Below are positions 35,511 through 44,536 of a stretch of DNA of 64,000 nucleotides, one piece after another. Below the pieces are notes generated by a model that saw nothing but the letters and a program-made list of their open reading frames with translations, ran no database searches and had not been told where the DNA came from. How positions within the stretch are numbered: the stretch's first letter is position 1; each line of letters begins with the position of its first letter. The DNA is taken from positions 4,330-68,329 of the forward strand of contig DDJC01000044.1 of the NCBI GenBank assembly GCA_002339015.1, in the 5' to 3' direction. Origin of the DNA: Burkholderiales bacterium UBA1834 (GTDB taxonomy: Bacteria > Pseudomonadota > Gammaproteobacteria > Burkholderiales > Burkholderiaceae_C). Position numbers and translations under genes: made by a program.

Positions 35511-38500
35511 ATGACCGAAGACCAACTCGAACAAGAAGCACTGGGCTGGTTGGCCGAGGTGGGCTATGCGGTTCACTCCGGCCTAGACATTGCGCAAGAC
35601 GGCGCCAACCCACAGCGCGCCGACTACCGCCAGGTCATTCTGCCGTTCCGGCTGCGCGAGGCCATTCAGCGCTTGAACCCGAGCATCCCCACGTCGGCAC
35701 GCGAAGACGCCCTGCAGCAGGTGCTGGACCTCGGCATCCCATCTTTGTTGCCTGCCAACCGTGCCTTGCACAAGTTGCTGGTGGGCGGCGTGCCAGTGCA
35801 ATACCAGAAAGACGGCGATACCCGGGGTGACTTCGTTCGCTTGGTCGATTGGCTTGACGTGTCGCGCAACGAGTTCTGGGCCGTTAACCAGTTCACCATC
35901 AAGGGGCCGCACCACACCCGTCGCCCTGACATCATCCTTTTCATCAATGGCCTGCCTCTGGTGCTGCTGGAGCTGAAAAACCCCGCCGACCAGGTGGCCG
36001 ACATCTGGAAGGCCTACGACCAGATCCAAACCTACAAGGCCCAGATCCCCGATGTGTTCCAGTACAACGAGGTGTTGGTCATCTCGGACGGCACCGAGGC
36101 ACGCCTGGGCTCCTTGTCAGCCAATGCCGAGCGCTTCATGCAATGGCGCACCATCGATGGCGTGAGCCTGGACCCGCTGGGCGAGTTCAACGAGCTGGAG
36201 ACCTTGGTTCGTGGCGCCCTGGCGCCGCAGTACCTGCTCGACTACCTGCGCTACTTCGTCCTTTTTGAGGATGACGGCGCCCTGATCAAGAAGATCGCCG
36301 GGTACCACCAGTTCCACGCCGTGCGCGCCGCCATCGAGCACGTGGTGGCTGCATCACGCACCGACAGCCCGGTCAACATCCAAGGCAAGGGTGGCGTGGT
36401 CTGGCACACGCAAGGCAGTGGTAAGAGCATCACCATGACTTGCTTTGCCGCGCGGGTGATGCAAGAGCCAGCAATGGCCAATCCCACCATCGTCGTCATC
36501 ACGGACCGCAATGACCTGGATGGTCAGCTCTTTGGTGTGTTCTGCCTGGCACAGGATCTGTTGCGCGAGCAGCCCGTGCAAGCCACCACGCGGCAAGAGC
36601 TGCGTCAGCTTCTGAGCAACCGGCCTTCTGGCGGCATCGTCTTCGCCACCATCCAGAAGTTCATGCCCGGTGAAGACGAAGACATGTTCCCGGTCTTGTC
36701 CGACCGCCGCAACATTGTTGTGATCGCTGATGAAGCCCACCGCACGCAATATGGCTTCGAGGCCAAGCTGAAGACCCGCAAGCTCAAGCCAGAGGCCGGG
36801 AAGAGTCCCGCCACGGCAGTCGTCACGAGCGATGGCGATAGAACTGTGGTGGCCTCCACGGCTGACTTCGCGCCGCCTGAGTACAAGACCAGTTACCAAG
36901 TGGGCTACGCCCAGCACCTGCGCGATGCCTTGCCTCAAGCCACCTTCGTGGCGTTCACGGGCACGCCAGTCAGCAGCACCGACCGTGACACCCGCGCTGT
37001 ATTCGGCGACTACATCCATGTCTATGACATGCAGCAGGCCAAGGAAGATGGCGCCACGGTGGCCATCTATTACGAGTCTCGCCTGGCAAAACTGAGCCTG
37101 AAAGAGGACGAGCTGGCCCACATCGACGACGAAGTGGATGAGCTGGCCGAAGACGAAGAAGAGAGCGATCAAGCCAAGCTCAAGAGCCGCTGGGCCGCGC
37201 TGGAAAAGATCGTCGGCGCCACACCCCGCGTGGCCAGTGTGGCCAGCGACTTGGTCCAGCACTTTGAAGAGCGCGACAAGGCCCAGCCCGGCAAGGCCAT
37301 GGTGGTGGCAATGAGCCGCGACATCTGCGTGCACCTGTATGACGAGATCATCAAGCTGCGCCCCGATTGGCACGATGCAGACCCAGAGAAGGGCGCCATC
37401 AAGATCGTGATGACGGGGTCGGCCAGCGACAAGGCCTTGCTGCGGCCACACATCTACAGCGCCCAGGTGAAGAAGCGGCTTGAGAAGCGCTTCAAAGACC
37501 CAGCCGACCCGCTGCGCCTGGTGATCGTGCGCGACATGTGGCTGACCGGCTTCGATGCACCGTGCGTGCACACCTTGTACGTGGACAAGCCCATGAAGGG
37601 CCACAACCTCATGCAGGCCATTGCCCGAGTGAACCGTGTGTTCAAGGACAAGCAAGGTGGCCTGGTCGTGGACTACATCGGCATCGGCAACGAGCTGAAG
37701 GCCGCGATGAAGGAATACACCGCCAGCAAAGGCCGTGGCAAGCCCACGGTCGATGCCCACGAGGCCTACAGCGTGCTGGCAGAAAAGCTCGATGTGCTGC
37801 GAGCCATGCTGCACGGCTTTGACTACAGCGGCTTCCTCACAGGCGGGCACAAGACGCTGGCCGGTGCCGCGAACCATGTGCTGGGCATCAAGACCGAACA
37901 AGGCCGCGAAGGCAAGAAGCGTTTTGCCGATACGGCCTTGGCCATGAGCAAAGCCTTCACCCTGTGCTGCACGCTGGACGAGGCCAAAGCCGTGCGCGAA
38001 GAGGTGGCCTTCATGCAGGCCGTCAAGGTGATCCTGACCAAGCGGGACATCTCTGCGCAAAAGCGCACCGACGAACAGCGAGACCTGGCCATCCGCCAGA
38101 TCATCAGCTCTGCCGTGGTGTCTGAAAGCGTGGTCGATATCTTCGACGCGGTGGGCCTGGACAAGCCCAACATCGGTTTGCTGGACGATGACTTCCTGGC
38201 CCAGGTGAAAAACCTGCCCGAGCGCAACCTGGCGGTGGAGCTGCTGGAGCGCTTGCTCGAAGGCGAGATCAAGAGCCGCTTTGCCACCAACGTCGTGCAG
38301 GAAAAGAAGTTTTCGGAACTGCTGGGCAATGTCATCAAGCGTTACCAGAACCGATCCATCGAAACCGCGCAGGTGATGGAAGAGTTGGTCGCGATGGCCA
38401 AGAAGTTCAGGGAAGCGGCATCGCGCGGCGAAACCCTGGGCTTGACCGACGATGAAGTGAAGTTTTATGACGCCTTGGTGATCAACGAATCAGCCGTGCG

Positions 38501-38726
38501 CGAATTGACCGATGACACGCTCAAGAAGATCGCTCACGAGCTGACGGAAAATCTGCGTCAAAACATCAGCGTGGACTGGTCACAGCGCGAAAGCGTGCGG
38601 GCCAAGCTGCGGCTGATGGTCAAGCGCATTTTGCGCAAGTACAAATACCCGCCTGATGCCGCCGATGCGGCGGTTGAGCTGGTGCTGGAGCAGGCTGAGT
38701 CGCTTGGTGATGCGTGGACGGGTTAA
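35511..38726 (+). CDS. hsdR: type I restriction endonuclease/translocase subunit
   Basis: This subunit of about 1071 residues is full length. The N-terminal nuclease domain has DIILFINGLPLVLLELKNP near 140-157 (D...ExK). The SF2 motor has Walker A TQGSGKS near 301, DEAHRTQYG near 406, FTGTP, and the motif VI region NLMQAIARVNRVF. It translocates DNA past the bound complex and cuts unmethylated DNA. ATG at 35511 with AGGG upstream is preferred; GTG at 35505 is in frame. It is separated from the rest of the operon by the structured stretch, so it may have its own promoter or a post-transcriptional brake. The 3' end converges on the GHKL gene with 19 bases between. Confidence 0.95.
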   Translation: MTEDQLEQEALGWLAEVGYAVHSGLDIAQDGANPQRADYRQVILPFRLREAIQRLNPSIPTSAREDALQQVLDLGIPSLLPANRALHKLLVGGVPVQYQKDGDTRGDFVRLVDWLDVSRNEFWAVNQFTIKGPHHTRRPDIILFINGLPLVLLELKNPADQVADIWKAYDQIQTYKAQIPDVFQYNEVLVISDGTEARLGSLSANAERFMQWRTIDGVSLDPLGEFNELETLVRGALAPQYLLDYLRYFVLFEDDGALIKKIAGYHQFHAVRAAIEHVVAASRTDSPVNIQGKGGVVWHTQGSGKSITMTCFAARVMQEPAMANPTIVVITDRNDLDGQLFGVFCLAQDLLREQPVQATTRQELRQLLSNRPSGGIVFATIQKFMPGEDEDMFPVLSDRRNIVVIADEAHRTQYGFEAKLKTRKLKPEAGKSPATAVVTSDGDRTVVASTADFAPPEYKTSYQVGYAQHLRDALPQATFVAFTGTPVSSTDRDTRAVFGDYIHVYDMQQAKEDGATVAIYYESRLAKLSLKEDELAHIDDEVDELAEDEEESDQAKLKSRWAALEKIVGATPRVASVASDLVQHFEERDKAQPGKAMVVAMSRDICVHLYDEIIKLRPDWHDADPEKGAIKIVMTGSASDKALLRPHIYSAQVKKRLEKRFKDPADPLRLVIVRDMWLTGFDAPCVHTLYVDKPMKGHNLMQAIARVNRVFKDKQGGLVVDYIGIGNELKAAMKEYTASKGRGKPTVDAHEAYSVLAEKLDVLRAMLHGFDYSGFLTGGHKTLAGAANHVLGIKTEQGREGKKRFADTALAMSKAFTLCCTLDEAKAVREEVAFMQAVKVILTKRDISAQKRTDEQRDLAIRQIISSAVVSESVVDIFDAVGLDKPNIGLLDDDFLAQVKNLPERNLAVELLERLLEGEIKSRFATNVVQEKKFSELLGNVIKRYQNRSIETAQVMEELVAMAKKFREAASRGETLGLTDDEVKFYDALVINESAVRELTDDTLKKIAHELTENLRQNISVDWSQRESVRAKLRLMVKRILRKYKYPPDAADAAVELVLEQAESLGDAWTG

Positions 38727-38745
38727 ATGCCCGTCTCGCAGAGCG

Positions 38746-40812
38746 TTACTTCACAATGACGCTGTCAGAGACATCTACTTCATCCAGATCCATGATCTCA
38801 GAATCGTCGTCCTGTAGCTCATCTTCTGTGGAAATGCCATATCCATCTGTTGTCAGATCTACTTCGGGGATAAATCTAGCGTGAGCCTTTTGTAGGTATG
38901 CCTTGGCACTGTCTCTGTCAGCCTCATAGGACAGTTGTTGATTGATGAAGTCAAGTTTTGACTTGGCATCATTGATTACGTCAGCCCAACATTTGACCCA
39001 TACCGTGATGTTCTGCTCAGCATCGTCGTACACCTGACCTTTCGGCCTGCCACGTTGACTAGCTTTCTTTTGGGCATAGGTATCGAGATCGTTGGATATG
39101 GCGATGAACGTCCATTTTGCAGGCACGCCTCGAAAGCGCTCATCGCTAGCTACTGCAATTGCGTATTTCTCAATCTGAGTAAGAACCTCGCTGTCGATTT
39201 TCTTTGACGGCCGCTTTAGCTCGACGATCAGATAGTCATACTCACCGCTGCGTGGCTGGACAGCTTTGCAAAGCATCAGGTCTACGCGCCCTTGCTTTCC
39301 TCCGCCGATATCCACCGGCGCCCCATCATCTTGTCTTGCGCCCAGTACTGAAATGTGTTTGCTGAGAACTTCTTCAAGCCGCTGCTCACTTCCCGCCAAA
39401 GCGAACTCTTCATGAAATAACCAGCCTTCGTTCTCCAGCATTTTGTGCAATTGGTCCCGCTCGAGAAGCTTCTTTTTGCTCTCCTTGCCGAAGACAAGAG
39501 CATCCAAGCCCGCCAGAAAATCAAGTCGTCCGGCAACAGTTTTCGCGGCGCTGATGATTGACGATAGACTTGTTTTCCCCAGGAGCGCAGCGAGATCGTC
39601 TTGCTCTGAACGCTTAAGACCTAAAACTTCGCTGATGATGGTTTGCACGGAATCCGGGTTCTCACGAACCGCATGTGCGAGTAGCTGGAACGTGAATTTC
39701 TTGGACTTGTAGTCCGCATCCTCAAAAGATGGAAGGTAGCTCTGAACGTTTACCGCAAGAATGTCGAAGACTTGACGTTCAGCGGTTTCAAGAGGGTCCA
39801 GGTTTGACTTTTCTTCAAACGGATAGATCTTTTCTTGCTTCCATTTTTCTACTACCTCACTTTGATTCTCAGCAAGGCGCTTTCTGAAGTGCGCTTTCAA
39901 TTTACTCTTGGCATTACTCATTACCGCCTGAACATCAGGATGTAGGTCGGCGAGTACAAGTGAGTTAGATTTATCTAGGTCTCGAAATAGCTCGGACTTT
40001 ATGTATGCAGTGAATTCAAATCCGGGCGCTCTAACCTGCGGACCGACTGGAAGCGCATGAAGGGCGACTCCGCTTGGATCACAAAGATGTAGTGTCCTTT
40101 CTGTTGATACTTTCCACTCAATCACTGACAAGGTCACAGAAACAAGTCGCCCATGTTCTGTTCTTGCCTTGTCTAAGCGAATATTCGTGGTTTGAATCTG
40201 TGCACTTCGCGGGTCGACGGGTTTTCCATCAAATGTGAGGCGGAGGTCAGGATATTCAGTTAAGTATGCGGCGTAAACTCTAGCTAGCTCCATCAATGCA
40301 GAACCGTCGCGCAGGGATCGAAATTCGTGCCTTATGTTATGAATGGCGACTTCCGTACCGGCCTTTTCTGCATCTGGTACCTCTATAGGTTCCGAAAATT
40401 CAAAATCCTCGATTGTGTTGAGATGTCCAACTATTCGATAGGAATAAGTTTTTCCATCTTTCTTGTAAGTGGTGTTCCATTGCACGCGTTCACCCAGCGC
40501 AAATGCCTTGAAGCGCCCCTTGCCGTTTTTTCCATGTAGAGCCCGGCCAGCTTGTTTGTAGGCCTGTTTCTTCCAGGATTCGCCAAGCCCACCAAAAAAT
40601 GATTCAATCTGACTGGGGTCAATGCCATATCCAAAGTCACGTACCCGAACAGTTTCAATCCCATCCAACTCGTTGACATCGACGGACACCGCTACCTCAG
40701 TGGACCCCGCATCGAAGCCATTCCAAATGACCTCGGAAAGCGCCGCAATCGGTTTTGCAGCGACTAAAGTTTCGATGAAGTCCCGTTTCGCAGTCACATG
40801 CACTTTTGCCAT
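38746..40812 (-). CDS. GHKL ATPase fused to a Shedu-like PD-(D/E)XK nuclease
   Basis: The 688-residue protein has at its N-terminus (1-170) a GHKL ATP-binding fold as in MutL/Hsp90/MORC: Glu27/Asn31 (SEVIWNGFDAG), DFGYG at 59-63, GKNGKGR at 94-100 and GTEVAI at 152. A middle region (about 180-450) is helical. The C-terminal part (470-620) has GRVDLML (Asp511), VELKRP (Glu531, Lys533) and TQIEKY (Gln546), a complete PD-(D/E)XK core resembling the DUF4263/Shedu nuclease, followed by an acidic tail. It is probably an ATP-gated nuclease in phage defence, by its domains and island setting. ATG at 40812 has GGGGGAGAC upstream. It is clearly richer in A/T than neighbouring genes. Confidence 0.8.
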   Translation of the reverse strand: MAKVHVTAKRDFIETLVAAKPIAALSEVIWNGFDAGSTEVAVSVDVNELDGIETVRVRDFGYGIDPSQIESFFGGLGESWKKQAYKQAGRALHGKNGKGRFKAFALGERVQWNTTYKKDGKTYSYRIVGHLNTIEDFEFSEPIEVPDAEKAGTEVAIHNIRHEFRSLRDGSALMELARVYAAYLTEYPDLRLTFDGKPVDPRSAQIQTTNIRLDKARTEHGRLVSVTLSVIEWKVSTERTLHLCDPSGVALHALPVGPQVRAPGFEFTAYIKSELFRDLDKSNSLVLADLHPDVQAVMSNAKSKLKAHFRKRLAENQSEVVEKWKQEKIYPFEEKSNLDPLETAERQVFDILAVNVQSYLPSFEDADYKSKKFTFQLLAHAVRENPDSVQTIISEVLGLKRSEQDDLAALLGKTSLSSIISAAKTVAGRLDFLAGLDALVFGKESKKKLLERDQLHKMLENEGWLFHEEFALAGSEQRLEEVLSKHISVLGARQDDGAPVDIGGGKQGRVDLMLCKAVQPRSGEYDYLIVELKRPSKKIDSEVLTQIEKYAIAVASDERFRGVPAKWTFIAISNDLDTYAQKKASQRGRPKGQVYDDAEQNITVWVKCWADVINDAKSKLDFINQQLSYEADRDSAKAYLQKAHARFIPEVDLTTDGYGISTEDELQDDDSEIMDLDEVDVSDSVIVK

Positions 40813-41100
40813 CTGTCTCCCCCTAAACTTAGTGTGACTGTACCGCTTGAGCGGGCCATCTCTCCCGCGCGTCGAGTCGTGATCGCCCCGAGAGATATCG
40901 GCCTTTGGGTGGCGCAATGTCATCCATAGGCCTGGCCATGTAGCTACTTGGTACGCGACTGGCGAGACTTCGTAGTTGTTTGGTCCCCGGCGAGCATGCG
41001 GCTCGGTACAAAAGTCTGTAGCCAAGGTCGGTACATGGCGCTGGCCGCCCGGCGAACGTCTTTAGAGGCAGGAATTTTCGGCAGTTTGAGCTGTACTGGC

Positions 41101-41180
41101 TAAAATGATCACCTATGTGTGCGTTCTTGTCTTCCTCAGCACCCCTCTCCCGTCAGCGTTGGCGTAAGCCAGCGACCTGA
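41101..41180 (+). promoter_or_regulatory. degenerate trp-leader copy supplied by the island
   Basis: TAAAAT (41101-41106) is followed eight bases later by an ATG (41115) opening a 21-codon frame with one Trp codon. It shares CAGCACCCCTC and TGGCG-TAA-GCCAGC with the leader at 22208-22270, including pairing arms around the Trp codon. It lies 212 bases before trpG, close to the 196 bases between the original leader ATG and the left trpG start. Confidence 0.5.
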
Positions 41181-41254
41181 TCGACCTATTGCGCCCACCC
41201 CAGGCGCAGACTCCCCACCTGCATGTGACACTGGCTGTCCAGTGAGCAAAAAAG

Positions 41255-41274
41255 CGGGTATCAAAGCGGGTATC
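41255..41274 (+). repeat. island-end direct repeat, right copy
   Basis: CGGGTATCAAAGCGGGTATC is identical to 22531-22550 and in the same orientation, 53 bases before the trpG start. Confidence 0.85.
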
Positions 41275-41326
41275 AAAACGAGGGCTGCCAAGAAATCCCT
41301 CATGAAATCAATAGGATAGAGCGCAT

Positions 41327-41344
41327 ATGCTGCTGATGATCGAC
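41327..41344 (+). repeat. right attachment site (attR), start of intact trpG
   Basis: ATGCTGCTGATGATCGAC matches 22404-22421 with a single C/G difference in the third codon (synonymous Leu). It reads on into the full trpG gene. Confidence 0.8.
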
Positions 41345-41911
41345 AACTACGACAGTTTCACCTTCAACCTGGTGCAGTACTTCTGCGAGCTGGGTGAAGA
41401 GGTCAAGGTCGTTCGCAATGACGAGATCTCGCTCGACGAGATCGCCGCGATGAAGCCCGACCGCCTGGTGCTCTCGCCCGGCCCCTGCTCGCCCGCCGAA
41501 GCCGGCATCTGCGTGCCCGCGCTGCAGCGCTTCACCGGCCAGCTGCCCATCCTGGGCGTGTGCCTGGGTCACCAGAGCATCGGCGCCGCCCTGGGCGGCA
41601 AGGTGATCCGTGCGGCCCAGCAGATGCACGGCAAGACCAGCGTCATCACCACCGATGAAAAGGGCGTGTACCAGGGCCTGCCGCGCGAGTTCACCGTGAT
41701 CCGCTACCACTCGCTGGCCATCGAGCGCGACACTTTGCCCGATTGCCTGGAGATCACCTCCACCACGCCCGACGGCGAGATCATGGGCGTGCGCCACAAG
41801 GGCCCGCAGACCGACAAGAACTTCGCGCCGCTCGAAGGCGTGCAGTTCCACCCCGAGTCGATCCTGACCGAGCACGGCCACGCCATGCTCAAGAACTTCC
41901 TGCAGATGTGA
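41327..41911 (+). CDS. trpG: anthranilate synthase component II (glutamine amidotransferase)
   Basis: This 194-residue class I amidotransferase has MLLMIDNYDSFTFNLVQYF at the start, the LSPGPCSPAEAG oxyanion region, the nucleophile Cys79 in GVCLGHQ, and the His-Glu pair in FHPESILTEHG. It delivers ammonia from glutamine to TrpE. The gene is intact although the island is inserted at its first codons: the right island end provides an identical start. It leads trpG-trpD-trpC. Its native leader is now about 19 kb away. Confidence 0.97.
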   Translation: MLLMIDNYDSFTFNLVQYFCELGEEVKVVRNDEISLDEIAAMKPDRLVLSPGPCSPAEAGICVPALQRFTGQLPILGVCLGHQSIGAALGGKVIRAAQQMHGKTSVITTDEKGVYQGLPREFTVIRYHSLAIERDTLPDCLEITSTTPDGEIMGVRHKGPQTDKNFAPLEGVQFHPESILTEHGHAMLKNFLQM

Positions 41912-41927
41912 GCGAGGGCCAACGCAC

Positions 41928-42968
41928 ATGAGCACCATCACCGACGCCCAGGCGCTGCAGCGCGTCATCGAACACCGCGAGATCTTCCACGACGAGATGT
42001 TGGGCCTGATGCGCCGCATCATGCGTGGCGAGATGTCGCCCGTCATCATGGCGGCCCTGATCACCGGGCTGCGCGTCAAGAAAGAGACGGTGGGCGAAAT
42101 CGCCGCTGCGGCCCAGGTGATGCGCGAGTTCGCCACGCCCGTGCACGTGGCCGACCCCACGCACCTGATCGACCTGTGCGGCACCGGGGGCGATGGCGCC
42201 CACACCTTCAACATCTCGACCACGGCCATGTTCGTGGCCGCCGCCGCCGGCGCGCGCGTGGCCAAGCATGCGGGGCGCAGCGTGTCGTCCAGCACCGGCA
42301 GCGCCGATGTGCTCGAAGCCCTGGGCGGCTACATCAACCTGAACCCCGAGCAGGTGGCCCAGAGCCTGCAGGCCACGGGCATCGGCTTCATGTTCGCGCC
42401 CAACCACCATGGCGCCATGAAGCATGCTGCGCCCGTGCGCAAGGAGCTGGGTGTGCGCACGCTGTTCAACATCCTGGGCCCGCTGACCAACCCGGCCGGC
42501 GCGCCCAACCAGCTGATGGGTGTGTTCCATGCCGATCTGGTTGGCATCCAGGCGCGCGTGCTGCAGCGCCTGGGCTCCAAGCACGTGCTGGTGGTGCATG
42601 GCAGCGACGGTCTGGACGAGATCACCCTGGCGGGTGACACCCTGGTGGCCGAGCTGAAGGATGGTGATGTGCGCGAATACACCGTGCACCCCGAGCAGTT
42701 CGGCCTGGCCCAGCACGATGGCTCGGCGCTCAAGGTGATCAATGCGCAGGCCTCGGTGGACATCATCCGCCGCGTGCTGGATAACCAGTCGGGCCCCGCG
42801 CGCGACATCGTGCTGCTCAACGCCGGTGCGGCGCTCTATGCGGCCGATGTGGCCTCGTCGCTGGCCGATGGCGTGGACCGTGCCCGCGAGGCGCTGTCCA
42901 GCGGCCGCGCCGCCGAGACCCTCCATCGCTTCGTGCAGACCACGCAGGGCTTCAAGCCCGCGGCCTGA
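41928..42968 (+). CDS. trpD: anthranilate phosphoribosyltransferase
   Basis: The 346-residue enzyme has the PRPP-binding motif LCGTGGDGAHTFNISTT near residues 82-98, KHAGRSVSSSTGSADVLEALG, and MFAPNHHGAMKHAAPVRKELGVRTLFNILGPLTNP, all typical of TrpD. It joins anthranilate to phosphoribosyl pyrophosphate. The gene lies 16 bases after trpG in the same operon. Confidence 0.97.
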   Translation: MSTITDAQALQRVIEHREIFHDEMLGLMRRIMRGEMSPVIMAALITGLRVKKETVGEIAAAAQVMREFATPVHVADPTHLIDLCGTGGDGAHTFNISTTAMFVAAAAGARVAKHAGRSVSSSTGSADVLEALGGYINLNPEQVAQSLQATGIGFMFAPNHHGAMKHAAPVRKELGVRTLFNILGPLTNPAGAPNQLMGVFHADLVGIQARVLQRLGSKHVLVVHGSDGLDEITLAGDTLVAELKDGDVREYTVHPEQFGLAQHDGSALKVINAQASVDIIRRVLDNQSGPARDIVLLNAGAALYAADVASSLADGVDRAREALSSGRAAETLHRFVQTTQGFKPAA

Positions 42969-42998
42969 GCCTGCTTCAGGCCATCACCGGATACCGTC

Positions 42999-43799
42999 AT
43001 GTCAGACATCCTCAACAAGATCGTTGCCGTCAAGCACGAAGAGATCGCCGCGGCGCTCAAGCACAAGTCGCTCGCCAATGTGCGTGACGAGGCCGAGGCC
43101 CGCAACCGTGAACAGACGGATCTGCGCGACTTCACCGGCGCGCTGCGCGCCAAGATCGCCGCCGGCAAGGCCGCCGTCATCGCCGAGGTCAAGAAGGCCA
43201 GCCCCAGCAAGGGCGTGCTGCGCGAGCACTTCGTGCCCGCCGAGATCGCGGCCAGCTATGCCGCCGAAGGCGCGGCCTGCCTGAGCGTGCTGACGGATGA
43301 GCAGTTCTTCCAGGGCTCCGCCGCCTACCTGCAACAGGCCCGCGCGGCCTGCTCGCTGCCGGTGCTGCGCAAGGATTTCATGGTTGATCAGTACCAGGTG
43401 TACGAGGCCCGCGCCATGGGTGCGGACTGCATCCTGCTGATCGCCGCCTGCCTGGACGACGCCCAGATGGCCGACCTGGAAGCCTGCGCGCAGAGCCTGG
43501 GCCTGGCCGTACTGGTCGAGGTGCACGATGGCGCCGAGCTCGACCGTGCGCTCAAGCTCAAGACCCCGCTGGTCGGCATCAACAACCGCAACCTGCGCAC
43601 TTTCGAGGTCACCTTGGACACCACGCTCGGCCTGCTGCCCCGCATGCCGGCCGACCGCCTGCTGGTCACCGAATCCGGCATCCTTGGCCCGGCCGATGTG
43701 CACCGCATGCGTGACGCCGATGTGAATGCCTTCCTCGTCGGTGAGGCCTTCATGCGCGCGCCCGAGCCGGGTGTGGCGCTGCGGGCACTGTTCGGCTGA
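42999..43799 (+). CDS. trpC: indole-3-glycerol phosphate synthase
   Basis: The 266-residue TIM barrel has AEVKKASPSKGVLREHF (catalytic Lys), SVLTDEQFFQGS, LRKDFMVDQYQVYEARAMGADCILLI, GINNRNLRTFEV and LVTESGI, the full TrpC set. It closes the indole ring in tryptophan synthesis. It follows trpD by 30 bases and ends 8 bases before ung. Confidence 0.97.
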   Translation: MSDILNKIVAVKHEEIAAALKHKSLANVRDEAEARNREQTDLRDFTGALRAKIAAGKAAVIAEVKKASPSKGVLREHFVPAEIAASYAAEGAACLSVLTDEQFFQGSAAYLQQARAACSLPVLRKDFMVDQYQVYEARAMGADCILLIAACLDDAQMADLEACAQSLGLAVLVEVHDGAELDRALKLKTPLVGINNRNLRTFEVTLDTTLGLLPRMPADRLLVTESGILGPADVHRMRDADVNAFLVGEAFMRAPEPGVALRALFG

Positions 43800-43807
43800 C
43801 GCGGCCG

Positions 43808-44518
43808 ATGTCGCTCCTGCTGCCAGACAACCGGCTGAGCACACCGCTGCCCGAGCTGTTTGCCCAGGTGCCGCCGGATTGGCGCGACGTGACCGATGCC
43901 TTCGCTGCGAGCGCGCCGGGGCAGGCCCTGGTGCAGCGTGTGGAGGCACGCCGCCAGCAGGGTGCCGTGATCTACCCGGGCGATGTCTTCGCGGCCCTGC
44001 GCCTGACGCGGCGCGCCGATGTGCGGGTGGTGATCCTGGGCCAGGATCCCTACCACGGCCCGGGCCAGGCGCATGGCCTGGCCTTCTCGGTGCAGCGCGG
44101 CGTGAAAATTCCGCCCAGCCTGCGCAACATGTTCAAGGAGCGCCAGCGCGACCTGGGTCTGTCTCCGCCCGGGCACGGTGACCTCACCGCCTGGGCCGAC
44201 GAAGGCGTATTGCTGCTCAACACCACGCTCACCGTCGAGGATGGCCAGGCCGCAAGCCATGCGGGCTGGGGGTGGGAGGTGTTGACGGACGCACTGATCA
44301 CCGCTGCGGCGGCCGATCCTTCGCCGAAGGTATTTCTGCTGTGGGGGGCGCATGCCCAGCGCAAGCGCCCCCTCGTGGAGGGGGCCTCGGACACTCACCT
44401 CATTCTCCAGGCTAACCATCCATCACCGCTGTCGGCCGCGCGAGGGCCCCAGCCATTCCTGGGTTGTGGGCATTTTGGCGAGGCGGAGCGTTTCATCGGC
44501 GCGCCGCTGTTTCGATGA
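43808..44518 (+). CDS. ung: uracil-DNA glycosylase
   Basis: This 236-residue family 1 enzyme has the catalytic GQDPYHGPGQAHGLAFSV near residue 77, LLLNTTLTVEDG, FLLWGAHAQ and the DNA-intercalation loop NHPSPLSA. It removes uracil from DNA to start base-excision repair. It is the last gene of the trpGDC transcript by spacing and converges on the secreted hydrolase gene. Confidence 0.96.
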   Translation: MSLLLPDNRLSTPLPELFAQVPPDWRDVTDAFAASAPGQALVQRVEARRQQGAVIYPGDVFAALRLTRRADVRVVILGQDPYHGPGQAHGLAFSVQRGVKIPPSLRNMFKERQRDLGLSPPGHGDLTAWADEGVLLLNTTLTVEDGQAASHAGWGWEVLTDALITAAAADPSPKVFLLWGAHAQRKRPLVEGASDTHLILQANHPSPLSAARGPQPFLGCGHFGEAERFIGAPLFR

Positions 44519-44536
44519 CAGCGGTGCGCACCGGGT

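Larger units (their letters stand above)
40813..41326 (+). other. right end of island with leader-like sequence
   Basis: No gene of normal length is supported in this 514-base stretch. It holds the promoter of the GHKL gene (minus strand), the leader-like element at 41101-41180, the right 20-bp repeat at 41255-41274 and the ribosome site of trpG (AGGATAGAGCGCAT). Confidence 0.6.
22404..41344 (+). mobile_element. integrated genomic (defence) island at the trpG 5' end
   Basis: The island is bounded by copies of the first 18 bases of trpG (22404-22421 and 41327-41344, one mismatch). A 20-bp direct repeat lies inside each end (22531-22550, 41255-41274), and a tyrosine integrase faces inward from the left end. 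Cargo comprises a second recombinase, a ParM-like pair, a retron, a type I restriction-modification operon with an AlbA_2-type gene, and a GHKL-nuclease gene. Several cargo genes (retron, GHKL gene) are visibly richer in A and T than the flanks. No conjugation or replication genes are seen. Confidence 0.88.

Noticed and set aside
30491..38726. Reading the hsd-AlbA_2 operon as a BREX or DISARM system
   Set aside because: No PglX, PglZ, BrxC, DrmA or phospholipase-type gene is present; hsdM, hsdS and hsdR are all typical type I subunits.
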